The notes beneath the pieces were generated by a model that searched no databases, had not been told where the DNA came from, and saw only the letters and a program-made list of their open reading frames with translations. A stretch of DNA of 64,000 nucleotides, from assembly GCA_965249895.1 (NCBI GenBank), contig CBDFNC010000005.1, forward strand, positions 992,001 through 1,056,000, given 5' to 3'. This document shows positions 44,103 to 52,412 of the stretch, in pieces. The stretch comes from CBDFNC01 sp965249895. GTDB taxonomy: Bacteria; Pseudomonadota; Gammaproteobacteria; Enterobacterales; CBDFNC01. The translations under genes were made by a program, and so were the position numbers. How positions within the stretch are numbered: position 1 is the first letter of the stretch; each line of letters starts with the position of its first letter.

Positions 44103-44323
44103 AAATTTTAACTCGCTTCACCATGCGATGTCTCCACAGAGCAGCACTAAGCGTCCAAATTTTAACTCGCTTCACCATGCGATGCTCTCCACAGAGCAGC
44201 ACTAAGCGTCCGAATTCTTCACTCGTTTCACCATGCGATGCTCTCCACAGAGCAGCACTAAGCGTCCGAGTTTTTCACTCGCTTCACCATGCGATGCTCT
44301 CCGCAGAGCAGCACTAAGTGTCC
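44103..44323 (-). repeat. tRNA-derived tandem repeat block D (4 units)
   Basis: Four units of 54-56 bp of the CCATGCGATG type seen in blocks A and E. The first lacks one base in the palindrome (GATGTCTCC). Confidence 0.92.
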
Positions 44324-44370
44324 GAGTTTTTACTACTGCTCGACCAACAGCTTTGCTGTAAGTCTGAATT
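44324..44370 (-). other. Hairpin spacer downstream of tRNA-Val copy 5
   Basis: Same sequence as the spacer at 43742-43788. Confidence 0.75.
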
Positions 44371-44446
44371 TGGTGGACGCTACTGGGCTTGAACCAGTGA
44401 CCCTCGCCTTGTAAGGGCGATGCTCTCCCAACTGAGCTAAGCGTCC
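44371..44446 (-). tRNA. tRNA-Val(UAC), copy 5 (promoter-proximal)
   Basis: Same 76-nt sequence as copy 1, CCA encoded, anticodon TAC. First tRNA of the operon. Confidence 0.97.
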
Positions 44447-44558
44447 AAATTTTTAACTCGCTTCACCATGCGATGCTCTCCACAGAGCAGCACTAAGCGT
44501 CCGAATTTTTAACTCGCTTCACCAAGCGATGCTCTCCACAGAGCAGCACTAAGCATTC
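44447..44558 (-). repeat. tRNA-derived tandem repeat block E (2 units, operon leader)
   Basis: Two 56-bp units between the promoter and the first tRNA. The outermost has decayed at its end (AAGCATTC for AAGCGTCC). Confidence 0.9.
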
Positions 44559-44614
44559 GAGTTGCTTTTTAACACCGGCGTTTTTCTTTCGAAGTCGCCA
44601 TGTTGTGGGGGCGT

Positions 44615-44642
44615 ATTATAGGGAGCAGCCTTTTTCAGTCAA
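44615..44642 (-). promoter_or_regulatory. Promoter of the tRNA-Val operon
   Basis: Minus strand TTGACT, 16-bp spacer, TATAAT (perfect -10), followed by the GC-rich discriminator ACGCCCCC typical of stringently controlled stable-RNA promoters. Confidence 0.9.
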
Positions 44643-44751
44643 CCAATTTTTTGCAAATATTTCTGACTGCGCAATATTTGGCTAATTCGCTCAAATTCTA
44701 GGCTTTTCGAGAGATAATAATGGTATTTTTCGACCAATTTCAATACAAAAA

Positions 44752-44780
44752 TTGCCGTACGTTGATAGCAAAGATAAAAT
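44752..44780 (+). promoter_or_regulatory. Candidate gltX promoter
   Basis: TTGCCG, 17-bp spacer, TAAAAT, about 45 bp before the gltX start. Confidence 0.6.
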
Positions 44781-44824
44781 AGCGCCCAATTATCACACTC
44801 CCTGTTAAAGGACATTTACGCATC

Positions 44825-46237
44825 ATGGCCGTAAAAACACGCTTTGCACCAAGCCCGACTGGCTTTTTACACGTAGGCGGTGCACGTACTGCACTTTATT
44901 CCTGGTTATATGCTCAACACAATAATGGTGAATTCGTACTACGTATAGAAGACACCGATATCGAACGCTCCACCCAGGAAGCTATCGATGCCATTATGGA
45001 AGGAATGGAATGGTTGGGCCTAAAATGGGATGAAGGTCCTTATTTCCAAACTAAAAGATTCGACCGCTATAAAGAACTGATCCAAAAGCTGGTCGATGAG
45101 GGTCATGCTTACCGCTGCTATTGCACAACAGAAGAGCTGGACAGCATGCGTGAAGAGCAAATGGCCAAAGGCGAAAACGCAAGGTATACAGGGATATGGC
45201 GTAACCGCACTGATTATCCGGTAGACCAAGCTTACGTTATTCGCTTTAAAAACCCGCAAGAAGGCACAGTAGTTTTCGACGACCAAATCCGTGGCCGTAT
45301 CGAATTTGCCAATACTGAGCTGGATGACCTTATAATTCTACGCAGCGACGGCTCACCGACTTATAACTTCTGCGTTGTGGTTGATGACTGGGATATGGGA
45401 ATAAGCCACGTGGTTCGTGGTGAAGACCATATCAATAACACCCCACGTCAGATAAATATATTAAAAGCCCTGGGTGCACCTGTTCCCGATTATGCACACG
45501 TTGCCATGATCTTAGGAGATGATGGCGCCAAATTGTCCAAACGTCACGGTGCAGTAGGTGTAATGCAATATCGAGATGACGGATACCTGCCCGAAGCCCT
45601 GCTTAACTATCTGGTACGTTTAGGCTGGTCTCATGGCGATCAGGAGATCTTCTCTGAGCAAGAGATGATCGATCTGTTCTCTCTCGACGCAGTAAGTAAA
45701 GCGCCGTCCGCCTTTAACACAGAAAAACTTATCTGGTTGAACCAGCACTATATTAAAACGCTGGATCCCGAATATGTCGCCAAGCAATTGGAATGGCATA
45801 TGGCAGATCAGAAGATTGATACATCCAATGGCCCAACCTTACCCGAAATCGTCACCGCCCTATCCGAACGCGCCAAGACGTTGAAAGATCTAGCCGCATC
45901 CAGCCGCTACTTCTTCGAGGATTATCAAGAATTTGATGCCAATGCGGCAAAGAAACACTTACGCCCGGTAGCAAAAAGGCCGCTAGAGCTTGTATTGCAA
46001 AAACTGCAAGCACTTGAGGACTGGACCCATGAAGAAACCCTTCAGCAGATAATTCAGGGTACGGCAGATGAATTGGAAGTTGGCATGGGTAAAGTCGGTA
46101 TGCCGCTGCGTGTCGCTATTACCGGTGCTGGCCAGTCGCCATCTTTGGATATCACTTTGAAACTTATCGGTAAAGAGCAAAGTGTACACAGAATAGGCAA
46201 AGCGCTTGAATTTATAGCAAACAGAGAAAACAGCTAG
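44825..46237 (+). CDS. gltX: Glutamyl-tRNA synthetase
   Basis: Charges tRNA-Glu. 470 residues (E. coli 471). The HIGH-type motif sits in SPTGFLHVGGARTALY near residue 10, and the KMSKS-type motif is KLSKR at 236-240. A Cys/His cluster (YRCYCTTEELDSM) resembles the zinc site of the E. coli enzyme. The C-terminal anticodon-binding helical domain is complete. Lies between two tRNA operons, as often seen in gammaproteobacteria. Confidence 0.98.
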   Translation: MAVKTRFAPSPTGFLHVGGARTALYSWLYAQHNNGEFVLRIEDTDIERSTQEAIDAIMEGMEWLGLKWDEGPYFQTKRFDRYKELIQKLVDEGHAYRCYCTTEELDSMREEQMAKGENARYTGIWRNRTDYPVDQAYVIRFKNPQEGTVVFDDQIRGRIEFANTELDDLIILRSDGSPTYNFCVVVDDWDMGISHVVRGEDHINNTPRQINILKALGAPVPDYAHVAMILGDDGAKLSKRHGAVGVMQYRDDGYLPEALLNYLVRLGWSHGDQEIFSEQEMIDLFSLDAVSKAPSAFNTEKLIWLNQHYIKTLDPEYVAKQLEWHMADQKIDTSNGPTLPEIVTALSERAKTLKDLAASSRYFFEDYQEFDANAAKKHLRPVAKRPLELVLQKLQALEDWTHEETLQQIIQGTADELEVGMGKVGMPLRVAITGAGQSPSLDITLKLIGKEQSVHRIGKALEFIANRENS

Positions 46238-46245
46238 TTTTTCTG

Positions 46246-46274
46246 TTGACACTTTAAAACGAGGTGCATAAAAT
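46246..46274 (+). promoter_or_regulatory. Promoter of the tRNA-Ala operon
   Basis: TTGACA, 17-bp spacer, TAAAAT, then a GC-rich discriminator (GCGCCTCGC). Begins 9 bp after the gltX stop. Confidence 0.88.
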
Positions 46275-46314
46275 GCGCCTCGCTTCTCAGGAATACGAGA
46301 GCGACTCAGACAGT

Positions 46315-46390
46315 GGGGCCATAGCTCAGCTGGGAGAGCGCAACGCTGGCAGCGTTGAGGTCTGCGGTTCGATCCCGCATGGCTCCACCA
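46315..46390 (+). tRNA. tRNA-Ala(GGC), copy 1
   Basis: 76 nt with encoded CCA. GGGGCCA acceptor, D-arm TAGCTCAGCTGGGAGAGC, anticodon loop CTGGCAG (anticodon GGC), T-loop GGTTCGATCC. Confidence 0.97.
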
Positions 46391-46426
46391 CTTTCTGTTT
46401 TAAGAAAATGAAGTTTACCCAATTAT

Positions 46427-46502
46427 GGGGCCATAGCTCAGCTGGGAGAGCGCAACGCTGGCAGCGTTGAGGTCTGCGGTTCGATCCCGCATGGCTCCAC
46501 CA
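46427..46502 (+). tRNA. tRNA-Ala(GGC), copy 2
   Basis: Identical to copy 1 by eye; the 36-nt spacer before it begins CTTTCTGTTTTAAGAAAATG. Confidence 0.97.
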
Positions 46503-46538
46503 CTTTCTACTTTAAGAAAGTTAATTATATCCCAATAT

Positions 46539-46614
46539 GGGGCCATAGCTCAGCTGGGAGAGCGCAACGCTGGCAGCGTTGAGGTCTGCGGTTCGATCCC
46601 GCATGGCTCCACCA
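46539..46614 (+). tRNA. tRNA-Ala(GGC), copy 3
   Basis: Identical tRNA; the spacer before it forms a small stem (ACTTTCT/AGAAAGT). Confidence 0.97.
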
Positions 46615-46650
46615 CTTTCTACTTTAAGAAAGTTAAATATATCCAAATAT

Positions 46651-46726
46651 GGGGCCATAGCTCAGCTGGGAGAGCGCAACGCTGGCAGCGTTGAGGTCTG
46701 CGGTTCGATCCCGCATGGCTCCACCA
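46651..46726 (+). tRNA. tRNA-Ala(GGC), copy 4
   Basis: Identical tRNA; its spacer is nearly identical to the previous one, pointing to recent tandem duplication of a 112-bp unit. Confidence 0.97.
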
Positions 46727-46856
46727 TTTCCAAATACCATTCAGCTAACATTATGCTAGAAGCTGCAATTTACGGCTGTCCTCGTATATATTAAATCCGA
46801 CTGAGTTTAATAAGTTTTCCCCGGCAGAATGCTAGGGTCTGTCAAGTATCGTACAG

Positions 46857-46875
46857 CTAGTGTCCATCCTGAAAC
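46857..46875 (+). repeat. Solo end of an ISNCY-like element
   Basis: CTAG followed by TGTCCATCCTGAAAC, almost the same as the ends of the element at 9999-11669 and next to the same CTAG target word. No partner end or transposase is found nearby, so it is a relic or the scar of a deletion. Confidence 0.6.
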
Positions 46876-47162
46876 ACCGACGTGGTTACAAAGAGGTCCA
46901 CAAGCCCAACGATGTGGCAGAGAATAGCTGACGATATCTATCGCAAACTGCGTTGAATAACTTTAAAACTGTTGAAGGTGTGGCTATTGAATAACCGCTA
47001 TAAACCATCTCCAGCAACTGTGGAGTGTCCCCTGTATTTGGCAAACTAAACCAGCTGAATACCACAGTAAAGTACTGACCTCCAGGCTGGACTCACTCCT
47101 GTATAACGGTAGTGATGCTAATCAGCTTAGTCTGGGGTTCTCCTCCATTATCGCAAGTTGTC

Positions 47163-47310
47163 TTTACGGATATGACTGCTGGTGCCGGGACCTTCAGCTA
47201 TTGCGTACGCGCTAACAATTCTGCGGGATCTTCTGACTAGATCTGTTCAGCTCCGGATGACGTGACAGGGGGACGCGGTTGCTGTGGCGGCGGAGGCAAT
47301 TTCTGCACGG
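47163..47310 (+). pseudogene. Fibronectin type III-like remnant
   Basis: Reads FTDMTAGAGTFSYCVRANNS-AGSSD, then a stop at 47238, and continues in frame as ICSAPDDVTGGRGCCGGGGNF. The GTFSYCVRANNSAGSS pattern is the last strands of an FnIII domain. A different upstream frame (NGSDANQLSLGFSS, about 47106) may hold the preceding part. Probably a relic of a secreted hydrolase. Confidence 0.45.
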
Positions 47311-47822
47311 CTCACCCTAATTACAAACGGTGAAAACCTTGTTGCGGAACCTCTACCCTATATGGGAAGAGTCTCACTCGCTTGTTATGTACTTGAAACC
47401 TAAGGTGCGGACTATTGCCAGCGACTTCGGTTTCCTGTGCCACCACTGTTTTCTCCCTCTTGCCAAACCAGAGGATCGCCAATTACGCTTATCATTATCC
47501 CACAATGCCCGTTTTAAGGCCTCAAACACCGCCATTGAACCTGTGATTTTTTAAAAATTCACATTCACTTCCCGATACAGTAATTTTTATTAGGTTGAAA
47601 TTTCTCCCAAACTCAGACTTATATATCAAAAAAATGTAAACACGCTACTATTCAACCCATCAATTGAAAAACTAACAACATAATGAGCCTTATTCGCACG
47701 CTAAATTACTAATATACCCTATCTACCAAGCAGATAGGTTCTCCCTTTTACTGCCATGCGCATTCCGGTATGCTAGCGGCATAAAAACTAATTACATATT
47801 AATACCCTTTTCGGAGCCTCAT

Positions 47823-48986
47823 ATGAGATTAACCAGGATGTTTAAGACCTCCAAAATACTTGCCTTCGCCCCTTTGGCAATAGTTTTGACTGGCTGTCTT
47901 GAAGAAAAACAAGCACAATTCCAGGCGCCACCACCAAGCGTTACCGTTCAAACCATTAAAATGGAACAAATCGACCCGTTTACTGAATTCGTCGGCCGAA
48001 CTCAGGCAACTGAAGATGTGGTGATTAAAGCAAGAGTAAAAGGAAATTTGTTGAGCCGCTCGTTTGAAGGCGGTCACGACGTGAAAAAAGGGGATTTATT
48101 ATTTGAAATCGACCCGGCTCCTTATCTGGCTATCGTTAACCAGAAAAAAGCATCTTTAACTCAAGCCAAAGCCACCAACGAAATCGCCGTGATAAAATGG
48201 AAACGCGGTAAGCTACTTCATGACGCGGGCACTATCTCAGATATGAACATGGATGAGTTAATCGCCGCCAAGCTTAAATCCGCCGCAGAGGTCACCGCAG
48301 CTAAAGCCTCATTGGACGCTTCCAACCTTGACCTGAAATACACGAAAATTGTTGCCCCCATCGATGGCCGGATCAGCCGGACTCATGTGAGTATAGGTGA
48401 TTTAATCAGCCCAGATACCACTGAAATGGCCACCCTGGTTCAGCTTGACCCGGTCTGGGTTAATTTCCAGGCCTCTGAAAAAGCCATGGTCGCGGCGCAG
48501 AAAATGGCGACCGGAATGAATGTTAAAGTCAATTCCCTGTCAGAGCTGTTAATGAACATTAAGCTGGCCGACGGCGAAACTTATCCGCATCAAGGTGAAA
48601 TCGATTTCGTCGATAACCGGGTTGACCAAAGTACAGGTACGTTAGCCATTCGCGCTACCTTCCCTAACCCAGAAAAGATGTTGCTGCCTGGTCAATATGT
48701 CACAGTGGTTATCACCGCACCGGAAACACAGAGTGCCATACTGGTACCCCAGGCATCCGTGCAAGAAGATCAGCAAGGCCGTTTTGTGCTGGTAGTAGAT
48801 AACAAGAACGAAGTGAAAAAACGTATTGTTAAGATGGGTCAACGCTTCGGCATTAAGTGGGAAGTAGAAGACGGCGTCAACGAAGGTGACAAAGTCATCG
48901 TCGAGGGGATCCAAAAAGTTCGCCCAGGCATCAAAGTTAAAGCAACTGAGCAAACCGCCGAAGCTTTTGCTTCACAAAGCTCTTAA
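47823..48986 (+). CDS. RND efflux periplasmic adaptor (AcrA/MexA type lipoprotein)
   Basis: 387 residues. Lipoprotein signal with lipobox VLTGC, then the adaptor layout: beta-barrel/lipoyl halves (VKKGDLLFEIDPAPYLA ... APIDGRISRTHVSIGDLI), alpha-helical hairpin (NQKKASLTQAKATNEIAV), beta-barrel (DFVDNRVDQSTGTLAIRA) and membrane-proximal domain. It bridges the inner-membrane pump and an outer-membrane TolC-type channel. GGAG lies 6 nt before ATG 47823. First gene of a two-gene operon, 10 bp before the pump gene. Confidence 0.95.
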   Translation: MRLTRMFKTSKILAFAPLAIVLTGCLEEKQAQFQAPPPSVTVQTIKMEQIDPFTEFVGRTQATEDVVIKARVKGNLLSRSFEGGHDVKKGDLLFEIDPAPYLAIVNQKKASLTQAKATNEIAVIKWKRGKLLHDAGTISDMNMDELIAAKLKSAAEVTAAKASLDASNLDLKYTKIVAPIDGRISRTHVSIGDLISPDTTEMATLVQLDPVWVNFQASEKAMVAAQKMATGMNVKVNSLSELLMNIKLADGETYPHQGEIDFVDNRVDQSTGTLAIRATFPNPEKMLLPGQYVTVVITAPETQSAILVPQASVQEDQQGRFVLVVDNKNEVKKRIVKMGQRFGIKWEVEDGVNEGDKVIVEGIQKVRPGIKVKATEQTAEAFASQSS

Positions 48987-48996
48987 GAGGTGACTT

Positions 48997-51900
48997 ATGA
49001 TAAGTAAGTTTTTTATAAACAGGCCCAAGTTTGCCTTTGTTATTTCCATCGTGCTTACCATCGCTGGGATGCTCTCTATCCCTATGTTACCGGTAGCCGA
49101 ATACCCGGAAATAGCGCCACCACAAATTAATGTGAGCACCAGCTATGGCGGCGCCAGCGCTGAAATAGTAAAAGCCACCATAGCCCAGCCCATAGAGGCC
49201 GAGGTCAATGGCGTTGAGCAAATGATCTATATGGAGTCTAAAAGCGCCAACGATGGTAGCTATTCTCTCAATGTGACTTTTGAAGTAGGCACAGATGCGG
49301 ACATGGCCCAGGTTAAGGTGCAAAACCGGGTAACCCAGGCCATGGCTAAACTGCCGGAAGAGGTTAAACGCCAGGGGGTAAAGGTCGAGAAACAGTCCCC
49401 TAATATGTTGATGGTAGTTAACCTGGTATCACCAAAGGAAAGCTACGACACTCTGTTTATTACCAACTACGCCGGTATTAACATCAAAGACACACTGGCC
49501 CGAGTGAAGGGTGTGTCCAAGGTACAGATTATCGGTGCCCAAGACTACGCCATGCGGATCTGGCTAAACCCGGATCGCATGGCCAGCCTGAAAATCACCA
49601 CTCAGGACGTTATTGGCGCGCTGCAAGAGCAAAATATTCAGGTGGCCGCCGGCCGTATTGGAGCCGCACCTTTTGATAAAGATCAGCAATTCCAATATAC
49701 CTTGCAAACTAAAGGTAGATTGAAAGACGCTGAAGAGTTTAAGCAAATTATACTTCGCTCGCGGGATGACGGTTCCAAAGTTTCCATTGGAGACATTGCT
49801 CACGTCGAGCTGGGTGCCCTAACGTATGACGCCGAAGGTAAATTAGACAATAAACCTTCCGCCATTATCGCTATTTATCAGTCCCCCGATGCCAACGCGC
49901 TGGAAGTAGCGAACGCTGTTAAAGCGGAAATGGAACGTTTATCCAAGGCCTTTCCACAGGACCTTGAGCACAAAGTACTTTACGATACCACCTCCTTTAT
50001 CGAAACCTCTATCACGGAAGTGGTTGAAACCCTGCTTATCGCCGTGGCGCTGGTTATCCTGATAGTATTTATCTTCCTGCAAGATGTCAGAGCGACACTA
50101 ATTCCCGCAATCGCAATCCCAGTATCTCTGGTGGGTACCTTCGCCTTCCTGTTGATATCGGGAATGAGCATTAACACTGTATCTCTGTTCGCCTTGATAA
50201 TGGCCATAGGTATAGTGGTAGATGATGCCATCGTTGTGGTGGAAAATGTCACCCGATTAATGCAAGAGAAAGGTCTGTCGGCAAAACAAGCCACCTTAGA
50301 GTCAATGGAGGAAGTAACCGGACCGATTATTGCTACCACCCTGGTGCTGTTAGCCGTATTTGCGCCTACCGCTGTGATGCCGGGTATAACCGGTCAGATG
50401 TACGCCCAGTTCTCCGTGACTATCTGTATAGCTGTGCTTATCTCTTCTGTTAATGCCTTAACCTTGAGTCCCGCCCTGGCAGCACTACTACTCAGAACAC
50501 CTAAGGAGCACACCACGGGTTTTCACGGTGCCTTTAACAAGCTACTGAATGCCTGTAATAGGGGAAACACTACTTTTGTAGGCTGGATGATCCGCCGCTC
50601 CTTTATGGTGGTCATAGTATACGGCGGAATAATCGCCGGTATCGTCTGGATGGCGGGTGTCTTACCAAGTGGTTTTGTGCCTACGGAGGATAAAAAAGCC
50701 TTTATGGTAGATATCCAACTACCGGATGGCTCATCACTAAACCGAACCGAAGCGGTGATGAAAGAATTGGTTGATCTAACCAACGAAGAGCCCGGCGTCG
50801 CTGCAGTTATTCACGCCAGCGGATTCAGTATCCTGACGGGTTCGGTATCCTCCAACGGTGGTTTGTTAATTGTTACCCTGGATGATTGGGACCTACGTCC
50901 GGGTGCGGATATGCACGAGTCGGCCATATTGCAAAAACTTCAGGCCAAGTACAACGCTCACCCACAAGCCAAGGTGATGGGCTTCTCCCTACCGCCACTA
51001 CCGGGCTTGGGTAACGTCAGTGGTTTCCAATTTGTCTTGCAAGACTCGCAAGGGCGCTCACCGCAGGAATTGGCCGGAGTAATGCGGGCGTTGATCCTGA
51101 AAGCCAACGAACAGCCAGAAATCGCCTATAGCTTTAGTAACTTCCGCGCCGATGTGCCACAGATGTTTGTGGACGTTAACCGGGAGAAAGCGAAGAGCTT
51201 AGGTATTCCATTATCTGAAATCTTCAATACCCTGCAAACCCAATTGGGCGCCATGTATGTCAACGACTTTAACCGTTTCGGTAAGGTATTTCGCGTCATG
51301 GTACAGGCAGAAACCGAGTATCGTAATTCGGAAACGGATATCAAGCGCTTTTATGTGCGCAGTAAAGATGGCGAAATGGTGCCGTTAAGCACTCTGGTGT
51401 CGGTGAAACCTATATTGGGTCCGGAAGTAGTTGAACAATATAACCTGTTTGGCTCCACCAATATCAATGGCATACCAGCTCCGGGCTTTAGTTCGGGTCA
51501 AGCTATCGCGGCGATGGAACGGGCTGCGGCTGAGGTGTTACCAACAGGTTATACCTATTCCTGGACGGGACAAACTTATCAGGAGCTTAAAGCCGGTAAC
51601 CTGGCACCCATTATCTTTAGCTTGGCGTTACTATTCACCTACCTGTTTCTGGTTGCCCAGTACGAAAGCTGGACCATACCATTTGCGGTATTACTGGCGG
51701 TGCCTATCGCCATACTGGGGGCATTTGTTAACGTTTGGCTCGCAGGCGGAGAGGTAAACCTCTATACCCAAATAGGTATGGTGCTACTTATCGGCCTCGC
51801 CTGTAAGAGTGCTATATTGATCGTGGAGTTTGCCAAGGTCGAGCGGGAAGCCGGAATGTCAATCCATGATGCGGCAGTGAAAGCGGCCAGGTTAAGATTC

Positions 51901-52176
51901 CGCGCCGTACTGATGACAGGTTTCTCCTTTGTATTAGGCGTAGTTCCCCTGGTTATTGCCACAGGTGCCGGCGCTGCAAGCCGCCAGTCCCTTGGTTTTG
52001 CCGTATTTGGCGGTATGATCTCAGCTGTAGTCATAGGCACATTGATGGTGCCTGTGTTCTACTACATAATGCAGAGCATCCGTGAGAAGGTGAAGGGTGA
52101 GCCCAAGTCACCTGACCAAGACGAGCCAAAAGCAACAGAGCATGCAGCTGTCAGAGAGCCTGAATCGGTGACCTAG
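48997..52176 (+). CDS. RND multidrug efflux pump, HAE-1 family (AcrB/MexF-like)
   Basis: 1059 residues, proton-driven inner-membrane exporter. Opens with MISKFFINRPKFAFVISIVL. The TM4 proton-relay region GIVVDDAIVVVENV carries the two Asp residues, and the TM10 Lys is in IGLACKSAILIVEF. Two periplasmic porter loops and about 12 TM helices. No outer-membrane gene follows, so it must use a channel encoded elsewhere. Substrates unknown. Confidence 0.95.
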   Translation: MISKFFINRPKFAFVISIVLTIAGMLSIPMLPVAEYPEIAPPQINVSTSYGGASAEIVKATIAQPIEAEVNGVEQMIYMESKSANDGSYSLNVTFEVGTDADMAQVKVQNRVTQAMAKLPEEVKRQGVKVEKQSPNMLMVVNLVSPKESYDTLFITNYAGINIKDTLARVKGVSKVQIIGAQDYAMRIWLNPDRMASLKITTQDVIGALQEQNIQVAAGRIGAAPFDKDQQFQYTLQTKGRLKDAEEFKQIILRSRDDGSKVSIGDIAHVELGALTYDAEGKLDNKPSAIIAIYQSPDANALEVANAVKAEMERLSKAFPQDLEHKVLYDTTSFIETSITEVVETLLIAVALVILIVFIFLQDVRATLIPAIAIPVSLVGTFAFLLISGMSINTVSLFALIMAIGIVVDDAIVVVENVTRLMQEKGLSAKQATLESMEEVTGPIIATTLVLLAVFAPTAVMPGITGQMYAQFSVTICIAVLISSVNALTLSPALAALLLRTPKEHTTGFHGAFNKLLNACNRGNTTFVGWMIRRSFMVVIVYGGIIAGIVWMAGVLPSGFVPTEDKKAFMVDIQLPDGSSLNRTEAVMKELVDLTNEEPGVAAVIHASGFSILTGSVSSNGGLLIVTLDDWDLRPGADMHESAILQKLQAKYNAHPQAKVMGFSLPPLPGLGNVSGFQFVLQDSQGRSPQELAGVMRALILKANEQPEIAYSFSNFRADVPQMFVDVNREKAKSLGIPLSEIFNTLQTQLGAMYVNDFNRFGKVFRVMVQAETEYRNSETDIKRFYVRSKDGEMVPLSTLVSVKPILGPEVVEQYNLFGSTNINGIPAPGFSSGQAIAAMERAAAEVLPTGYTYSWTGQTYQELKAGNLAPIIFSLALLFTYLFLVAQYESWTIPFAVLLAVPIAILGAFVNVWLAGGEVNLYTQIGMVLLIGLACKSAILIVEFAKVEREAGMSIHDAAVKAARLRFRAVLMTGFSFVLGVVPLVIATGAGAASRQSLGFAVFGGMISAVVIGTLMVPVFYYIMQSIREKVKGEPKSPDQDEPKATEHAAVREPESVT

Positions 52177-52190
52177 CTATAGCTTTTAAT

Positions 52191-52222
52191 AAAACGCCGC
52201 GATTTTTATCGCGGCGTTTTTG
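52191..52222 (+). terminator. Rho-independent terminator of the efflux operon
   Basis: AAAACGCCGCGA and TCGCGGCGTTTT form a 12-bp stem with a T-run, 15 bp after the stop. Confidence 0.93.
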
Positions 52223-52412
52223 TTACAGCCCACACACTTTCCTTATCGTGTCACACGTTTTTCTGACGACACACACAGCACAGGATTTTTTGTTATTTCC
52301 TTTGTCAGCTAGCCACTATCAGGCATTTCTCACACTATCGAGCGCCAGTCCCAGTTACAATCGATATAACTATCAGATAGGTTTGATGATTGATTCACAA
52401 CGGGGGGGATGA

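Larger units (their letters stand above)
46727..47822. other. 1.1-kb intergenic region with gene remnants
   Basis: No intact gene. It holds a lone insertion-sequence end at 46857-46875 and an FnIII-like protein remnant at 47163-47310 (listed separately). The AT-rich last 250 bp should contain the promoter of the efflux operon. Confidence 0.6.

Noticed and set aside
43570..44317. Open frames of 64-78 codons across the tRNA-Val repeat blocks, both strands
   Set aside because: They arise from the 55-bp repeat periodicity and run through tRNA genes.
43174..44558. Regular repeats that could be taken for a CRISPR array
   Set aside because: Units are tandem with no unique spacers, are longer than CRISPR repeats and resemble the adjacent tRNA; no cas genes are present.
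47330..47554. 74-codon frame in the remnant region
   Set aside because: No ribosome-binding site and no recognisable domain; probably chance.
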